A stretch of DNA of 64,000 bases. It comes from Burkholderiales bacterium (GTDB lineage Bacteria > Pseudomonadota > Gammaproteobacteria > Burkholderiales > Burkholderiaceae_E). This document shows, piece after piece, positions 59,462 through 64,000 of the stretch. The stretch is taken from positions 1 to 64,000 of the forward strand of contig QEVL01000001.1 in NCBI GenBank assembly GCA_003577305.1, written 5' to 3'. A model generated the notes under the pieces. It searched no databases, was not told where the DNA came from, and saw only the letters and a program-made list of their open reading frames with translations. The translations under genes and the position numbers were made by a program. Position 1 is the stretch's first letter; each line of letters opens with the position of its first letter.

Positions 59462-60538
59462 TCAAGGCCGCCTGCCCGCGAGCGCGCGCGCCCGCAACCG
59501 GCCGACCACGCCGGCGGGAAAGTAGTAGACCGAAAGCACGAACAACACGCCGAGCCAGAGCAGCCAGCGGTCGGGCGAGAACAGCGCGGCGACGAGCGGC
59601 ACGCCCTCGAGGCCGGCCGAGATCCAGCCCATCAGGTCCTGCAGGTAGCTCTGCGCGAAGACGAACAGCGCACTGCCGATCACCGCGCCGTACATCGTGC
59701 CCATGCCGCCGATCACCACGATCAGCAGCGTGTCGAGCATGATCTCGAACGACAGCGTGGTGTCCGGGCCGTTGTAGCGCAGCCAGATCGCCAGCAGCGC
59801 GCCGGCCGCCGTTGCGAACATCGCCGCGAGCACCGTCGAGAGCGTACGGAACACGACGGTGCGGTAACCGAGCGCCTCGGCGCGGAAGTCGTTCTCGCGG
59901 ATCGCCTGCAGCACGCGCCCGAACGGCGAGTTGACGATGCGCAGCAGCACCAGGAACAGCACCAGCACCGCGAAGAACAGCAGGTAATACGACAGCAGGC
60001 GGCCGTCGATCGACACGCCGAACACCGTGTCTTCGAAGAGCTCGAACGAGGGCTGCAGCAACTCGGGCAGCTTGAAGGTGAGGCCGTCCTCGCCACCGGT
60101 GAACTCCGACAACTGCGAGGCCAGCGTCTGGAACGCCGCGGCCACCGCCAGCGTGATCATCGCGAAGAAGATCGCCTTCACGCGCAGGCTGAACAGTCCG
60201 ATCACCAGCGCGAGCAGCGCCGACAGCACGAGCGCGGCGGCAACGCCGAGCGCAACCGCGTCCCAGCCCGGCCCCATGCGCGTGCTCGCGATCGCCACGC
60301 CGTAGGCGCCGATGCCGAAGAACATCGTGTGCGCGAACGACACGATGCCGGTGTAGCCGAGCAGCAGATCGTAGCTGGCGACGAGCAGGACGAACACCAG
60401 GATCTTCGCGGCCACCGCGAGCGAACGGGCGCCCGGAAACAGGAACGGCGCCAGCGCGAGCGCGAGCACGATCGCCAGGAGAATCGCGGCGACCAGGCGG
60501 CTGCGCGGATAGTCGGCCGACAGCAGGCTGCGGATCAT
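59462..60538 (-). CDS. livM: Branched-chain-type ABC transporter permease (LivM)
   Basis: This 358-residue permease has about ten helices with LivM features: YDLLLGYTGIVSFAHTMFFGIGAYGVA, the coupling loop GRVLQAIRENDFRAEALGYRTVVFRTLSTVLAAMFA, and VIGGMGTMYGAVIGSALFV. It is last in the operon. The ATG at 60538 overlaps livH by 4 bp. It is clearly a different lineage from the LivM at 15 kb. Confidence 0.93.
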   Translation of the reverse strand: MIRSLLSADYPRSRLVAAILLAIVLALALAPFLFPGARSLAVAAKILVFVLLVASYDLLLGYTGIVSFAHTMFFGIGAYGVAIASTRMGPGWDAVALGVAAALVLSALLALVIGLFSLRVKAIFFAMITLAVAAAFQTLASQLSEFTGGEDGLTFKLPELLQPSFELFEDTVFGVSIDGRLLSYYLLFFAVLVLFLVLLRIVNSPFGRVLQAIRENDFRAEALGYRTVVFRTLSTVLAAMFATAAGALLAIWLRYNGPDTTLSFEIMLDTLLIVVIGGMGTMYGAVIGSALFVFAQSYLQDLMGWISAGLEGVPLVAALFSPDRWLLWLGVLFVLSVYYFPAGVVGRLRARALAGRRP

Positions 60539-61512
60539 CGCTTCGCCACCGGATACAGGCCCTGCGGACGCCACAGCAGGATCGCCACCATCAGCAGGAT
60601 GTTCGAGAACAGCGCCACCTTCGGCGCGAGAAACCCGGTGTAGTTCGCCATCAGGCCGACCAGCAGCGCGCCGACGAAGCAGCCCCCGGCCGAGCCGAGG
60701 CCGCCGATGATGATGACGATGAAGATCAGGATGTTGACCTGCGCGCCCATCTGCGGGACGACGTTCTGCTGGTACAGCCCCCACATCACGCCACCCAGGC
60801 CCGCGAGGGCCGAGCCGGCCACGAATACGCCGACGAAGAGCCGCCGGATCCGGTATCCGAGGCTCTCGACCATCTCGCGGTCCTGAACGCCGGCACGGAT
60901 CAGCAGGCCGATCTTGGTGCGGTTCAGCACGAACAGCATCGCGATGAACACCACGAGACCCACCACCACCGCGACGACGCGGTACCTTTCGACCGCGGCG
61001 TCGCCGAGCAGATAGGAGCCGCGCAGACCTGCGGGGAGCGGCAGCGGAATCTGGTCCGGACCCCAGATCACCTTGATCAGCTCTTCGCCGATGATCATGC
61101 CGCCCATCGTGATCAGGATCTGCTTCAGGTGCTGGCCGTAGACCGGCCGCACGATCAGCCGTTCGAAGAGGTAGCCGATCGCGCCGGCCACCGCCATTGC
61201 GACCAGCATCGCCGCGCCGACCGCGACCAGGTTCACCGCAATCGAGCCCGAGCCCGTGAGCCCGCCCATCGGCGCCAGCACCGACACCGCGACGAATGCG
61301 CCCAGCGCGATGAACACGCCGTGACCGAAATTCAGCACGTCCATCAGGCCGAACACCAGCGTCAGGCCCGACGCGATGATGAAGACGATCATCCCCATCG
61401 CCAGCCCGGCGACGGTAAGCGTGACCCAGGTCGGCAGGCTGCCGACCAGCGGCAGCGCGGCCAGCGCCAGCACGGGCACCAGCAGCAGCGGCAGGCGATC
61501 GGACGCGATCAC
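60535..61512 (-). CDS. livH: Branched-chain-type ABC transporter permease (LivH)
   Basis: This 325-residue permease has about nine helices with FGLMDVLNFGHGVFIALGAFVAVS, the coupling loop VQDREMVESLGYRIRRLFVGVFVAGSALAG and IIIGGLGSAGGCFVGALLVGLMANYTG. The GTG at 61512 overlaps the livF stop (GTGA). A longer frame exists but is out of family. It forms the transmembrane channel with the LivM that follows. Confidence 0.92.
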   Translation of the reverse strand: MIASDRLPLLLVPVLALAALPLVGSLPTWVTLTVAGLAMGMIVFIIASGLTLVFGLMDVLNFGHGVFIALGAFVAVSVLAPMGGLTGSGSIAVNLVAVGAAMLVAMAVAGAIGYLFERLIVRPVYGQHLKQILITMGGMIIGEELIKVIWGPDQIPLPLPAGLRGSYLLGDAAVERYRVVAVVVGLVVFIAMLFVLNRTKIGLLIRAGVQDREMVESLGYRIRRLFVGVFVAGSALAGLGGVMWGLYQQNVVPQMGAQVNILIFIVIIIGGLGSAGGCFVGALLVGLMANYTGFLAPKVALFSNILLMVAILLWRPQGLYPVAKR

Positions 61513-62249
61513 TGGTGCGCCCCGAGCGACAGGCCGAGCAGGCGGGCCTGCAGTGCCTCGTCTTCGGCGAGCTCGGCCATTGCACCGCGGTGCACGATGC
61601 GCCCGTCGTCCATCACGGCGACCGAATCGCCCAGCGCGCGCGCGAACGCGAAGTTCTGTTCGACCAGCAGGATGGTCGCGCCGGCCGCCTTCAGCTGCCG
61701 GAACGCCGACAGCATGTTGCGCACGATCGACGGCGCCAGTCCCTTGGTCGGCTCGTCGACCAGGATCAGCTTGCGTGGCTCGACGATCGCGCGCGAGACG
61801 GCGAGCATCTGCTTCTGCCCGCCCGAGAGCAGCCCGGCAGGATGGTTCCAGAATGTCTTCATCGCCGGGAACAGCTCGAAGATCCAGCGCAGCCGCTCGG
61901 CGTCGATCGCATCGGCGTCGCGCGCGCCGCGCGCCGCGAGCACCATGTTCTCGCGCACCGTGAGGTCGGCGAAGATGCCCATGTTCTCGGGCACGTAGGC
62001 GATGCCGGCCTGCGCGATCCCGGGCGTGGCGCGCTTCGTGATGTCCTCGCCGTCGAAGCGCACCTGGCCGGCGGACGCGGTCCACAGCCCCATGATCGTG
62101 CGCAGCGTGGTCGTCTTGCCGGCGCCGTTGCGGCCCAGCAGCATCGTGGTGCGGCCGGCCGGCACGTCGAAGTCGACGCCGTGCAGGATGTGATACGCAC
62201 CGATGTGCGTGTGCACCCCGGTAAGCGCGAGAAGCGGCCGATCGCTCAC
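61509..62249 (-). CDS. livF: Branched-chain-type ABC transporter ATPase (LivF)
   Basis: This 246-residue ATPase has Walker A GRNGAGKT, LSGGQKQMLAVSRA (signature) and Walker B LILVDE. It starts with DVHTHIGAYHILHGVDF-type sequence. The position between livG and livH is usual. It overlaps both neighbours by 4 bp. Compare the LivF at 14 kb, which carries a fused dehydrogenase; this one ends normally. Confidence 0.95.
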   Translation of the reverse strand: MSDRPLLALTGVHTHIGAYHILHGVDFDVPAGRTTMLLGRNGAGKTTTLRTIMGLWTASAGQVRFDGEDITKRATPGIAQAGIAYVPENMGIFADLTVRENMVLAARGARDADAIDAERLRWIFELFPAMKTFWNHPAGLLSGGQKQMLAVSRAIVEPRKLILVDEPTKGLAPSIVRNMLSAFRQLKAAGATILLVEQNFAFARALGDSVAVMDDGRIVHRGAMAELAEDEALQARLLGLSLGAHQ

Positions 62250-63025
62250 GCGGGCGCCTGCGCCTCTTCGTCGTCGGCCGGCATGCCCAGGTAGGCCTGC
62301 TGCACCACCGGCGAGGCGATCACCTCGGCGGGCGCGCCGTCGGCGGCCAGCTTGCCGTTGTGCAGCACGATGATGCGGTCCGACAGTTCACGCACCACGT
62401 CCATCTTGTGCTCGACCAGCAGGATCGTCCTGCTCGTGTCGCGCTTGATCTCGCGGATCAGGTCGAGGATCACCGGTACTTCGTCCACGCTCATTCCCGC
62501 AGTCGGCTCGTCGAACATGAACACCATCGGCTCGAGCGCGAGCAGGATGCCGACTTCGAGCTTGCGCTGGTCGCCGTGCGGCAGGCTGCTCGCCGGCGCA
62601 TCGCGTCGCGCCGCCAGCGCGATCCGCTCCAGGATCGCCTCGGCCTCGGCAACCAGCGCGCGGTGATTCGACCAGATCGACCACAGGTTCAACCCCAGCC
62701 CGCGCCGCGCCTGGACCGCCAGGCGCACGTTTTCCAGCACGCTCAGGTTCGGGAACAGGTTGGTGAGCTGGAAGGCGCGCCCCAGGCCGCGGCGCGTGCG
62801 CTCGGGCGCCGGCAGCGAACTGACCTCGTCGCCGCCCACGAACACCTGGCCTGCCGTGGCCTCGAGCTGGCCGGAGATCAGGTTGAAGTAGGTCGTCTTG
62901 CCGGCGCCGTTCGGGCCGACGATCGCGGTCAGCGTGCCTGGCCAGAACGCGCACGACACCGCGTCGACGGCCACGTGGCCGCCGAACCGGACCGTCAACT
63001 CCCGCGTTTCGAGCGATGGGGTCAT
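62246..63025 (-). CDS. livG: Branched-chain-type ABC transporter ATPase (LivG)
   Basis: This 259-residue ATPase has Walker A GPNGAGKT, LGRAFQLTNLFPNLSV (Q-loop), the signature variant LPHGDQRKLEVG and Walker B VFMFDE, then VEHKMDVVRELSDRI. It is first of the livGFHM block. The frame runs on upstream into the repeat region, but MTPSLETREL at 63025 fits. It is separated from its binding protein by the 531-bp gap. Confidence 0.94.
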   Translation of the reverse strand: MTPSLETRELTVRFGGHVAVDAVSCAFWPGTLTAIVGPNGAGKTTYFNLISGQLEATAGQVFVGGDEVSSLPAPERTRRGLGRAFQLTNLFPNLSVLENVRLAVQARRGLGLNLWSIWSNHRALVAEAEAILERIALAARRDAPASSLPHGDQRKLEVGILLALEPMVFMFDEPTAGMSVDEVPVILDLIREIKRDTSRTILLVEHKMDVVRELSDRIIVLHNGKLAADGAPAEVIASPVVQQAYLGMPADDEEAQAPA

Positions 63026-63053
63026 CGTTGCGTACGATGGTCTGAGCGTGACG

Positions 63054-63353
63054 CCGAGTCGGCGACGCGGGCCGGTGCGCTTCGCGAATGGGCCGAGGGG
63101 TGGGCCCGCGGCCCCGTCGGCGTGCCACGTAGCCGGCCTTCGGCTCCCCTGCGCTGCTCGCCGCCGCGGGCGGCTGCGCAACTCGCCCTCGCCGCGGCGG
63201 CCCTGCGGGCCTTGCGGCTCGGAGCTCGAACAGTGCTCGCCGACCCCTCCCGCGGCGGCTGCGCTGCTCGGCGGCTTCGAGGCACGCCGGCGGGGCCGCG
63301 GGCCCACCCCTCGGCCCATTCGCGAAGCGCACCGGCCCGCGTCGCCGACTCGG
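63054..63353. repeat. 300-bp element with 73-bp near-perfect inverted arms
   Basis: Bases 63054-63126 and 63281-63353 are reverse complements with 72 of 73 positions matching; the mismatch is near the inner ends. The 154-nt centre contains partial direct repeats of CTGCGCTGCTCG. It lies in the 531-bp non-coding gap 63026-63556 between livG and the binding protein gene. The stem is far longer than a terminator, and no flanking target duplication is obvious. The rest of the gap shows nothing clear. Confidence 0.8.
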
Positions 63354-63503
63354 TGTCCTGCACCGTCGCGGCGTGCGATGGAGAACCCATCGTCGCAACG
63401 GCTCCCGTCAGCCGGGTTGGATGCGATGTCGGCGGCATGCGCGCGCTCTTCATGCTCGTATGCCGTCCGGTTCGTCCCATCGCTCTTCAGCCCCACTCAC
63501 CGC

Positions 63504-63550
63504 ACGCCGATGCACGGCGCCGCTGGGCGAGCGGCGCCGTGCATCGGCGT
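63504..63550 (-). terminator. 21-bp perfect hairpin after the binding-protein gene
   Basis: Perfect 21-bp arms (63504-63524 and 63530-63550) with a 5-nt loop begin 6 bp after the binding-protein stop codon on the minus strand. No T-run follows. It may stop most transcripts or protect the abundant binding-protein mRNA from decay, leaving less livGFHM expression. Confidence 0.6.
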
Positions 63551-63556
63551 CGCGCT

Positions 63557-64000
63557 TCACCGCTTGTTGCGGATCGGGATCTGCATCTCCTCCGGCTTGA
63601 TCTCGTCCACCAGCTCGGGCACGCCCCACGGGAAAGCCGGGTCGTTCTTGATGCGGAAGTGGTACATCGACTGCATCGCCTGATGGTCTTCCTTGCGGAA
63701 GGTCATCTTGCCCTTCGGCGTATCGAAGCTCATGCCTTCCATCGTCCTGATCAGCGTCTCGGTCTTCGTGTCGCCGCCGGTCTTCTTCAGCGCCTCGACC
63801 ACCGCCATCGCCGCGGCCATGCCGCCCGCGGTGAAGAAATCGGGCGGCGACTTGAAGCGCTTGTAGTGCTCGGTGATCAGCCAGTTGTTGGCGGCGTTCT
63901 TCGGGATGTCGAAGTAGTAGTAGGTGGCGCCTTCCATGCCGGGGAAGGCCTTGTACGCGGCCATCGCCGGCAGGATGTTGCCGCCGGTGGCGATTTCGAT
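63557..64000 (-). CDS. ABC transporter substrate-binding protein (partial, C-terminal part)
   Basis: The frame is open to the window edge; about 147 C-terminal residues are present. They show the second lobe of a LivK-type binding protein (GMEGATYYYFDIPKNAANNWLITEHYKRFKSPPDFFTAGGMAAAMAVVEAL, then MEGMSFDTPKGKMTFRKEDHQAMQSMYHFRI). The last motif is common in binding proteins that serve aromatic or short-chain acid ABC systems. It should work with the livGFHM genes downstream. The start lies beyond base 64000. Confidence 0.9.
   Translation of the reverse strand: MEIATGGNILPAMAAYKAFPGMEGATYYYFDIPKNAANNWLITEHYKRFKSPPDFFTAGGMAAAMAVVEALKKTGGDTKTETLIRTMEGMSFDTPKGKMTFRKEDHQAMQSMYHFRIKNDPAFPWGVPELVDEIKPEEMQIPIRNKR

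Noticed and set aside
63022-63683. Open frames crossing the inverted repeat on both strands
   Set aside because: The same peptide stretches appear from both arms because the DNA is a palindrome. No start or ribosome site and no family.

Overview
The window is 64 kb of very GC-rich, densely packed chromosomal DNA. Its gene order points to a betaproteobacterium, most likely of the order Burkholderiales. Markers are dacC-dat-ybeD-lipB-lipA, the lpoA-yraN-diaA-dolP block divergent from rsmI, argS-SPOR-dsbA-SDR, livHMGF-type amino-acid ABC operons, TAXI-type binding proteins and CaiB/crotonase pairs. Genes commonly overlap by ATGA or GTGA. Both strands carry long shadow frames caused by base composition; these are not listed as genes. 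No phage, intact insertion sequence or CRISPR array was seen.

Layout. 0-11 kb: FIST sensor protein, heptose-1-P adenylyltransferase, SPOR protein, BirA, VanZ-like protein, a small [2Fe-2S] protein, an alpha/beta hydrolase, two related small proteins of unknown function, then D-Ala carboxypeptidase, D-amino-acid transaminase and the lipoate genes. 11-21 kb: a branched-chain-type ABC transporter operon whose last frame joins the LivF ATPase to an aldehyde dehydrogenase, with a divergent AraC regulator and an AtuA-like gene. 21-34 kb: LemA/M48 protease, the DolP-DiaA-YraN-LpoA block with RsmI, RlpA, a cobalamin-binding-like protein, SDR, DsbA, SPOR protein and ArgS. 34-42 kb: acyl-CoA ligase, thioredoxin, cystathionine beta-lyase, CoA-transferase/crotonase, an orphan TAXI protein and an AEC carrier.

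42-53 kb: an unusual bacterioferritin, the remnant of a deleted MFS gene, small transporters, a SagB-type oxidoreductase, a HicAB toxin-antitoxin pair, a 1193-residue indolepyruvate ferredoxin oxidoreductase with a divergent AsnC-type regulator, and an exported protein of the zinc phospholipase C/P1 nuclease type. 53-64 kb: an ArsR-rhodanese regulator with a clear palindromic operator, MFS transporter and ProX-type deacylase operon, tRNA-Arg(CCG), DUF411 protein, cytochrome c, DODA-type dioxygenase, nitroreductase, and a second ABC operon (livGFHM order) separated from its binding protein by a 531-bp gap holding a near-perfect 73-bp inverted repeat.

The most unusual points are the in-frame LivF-ALDH fusion, the 300-bp inverted-repeat element, the internally deleted MFS paralogue, the bacterioferritin lacking its haem Met and one ferroxidase Glu, and several genes whose -10 box lies so close to the start codon that leaderless transcripts are likely. 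Functional calls rest on sequence motifs and gene order recognised by eye; no database search was run.
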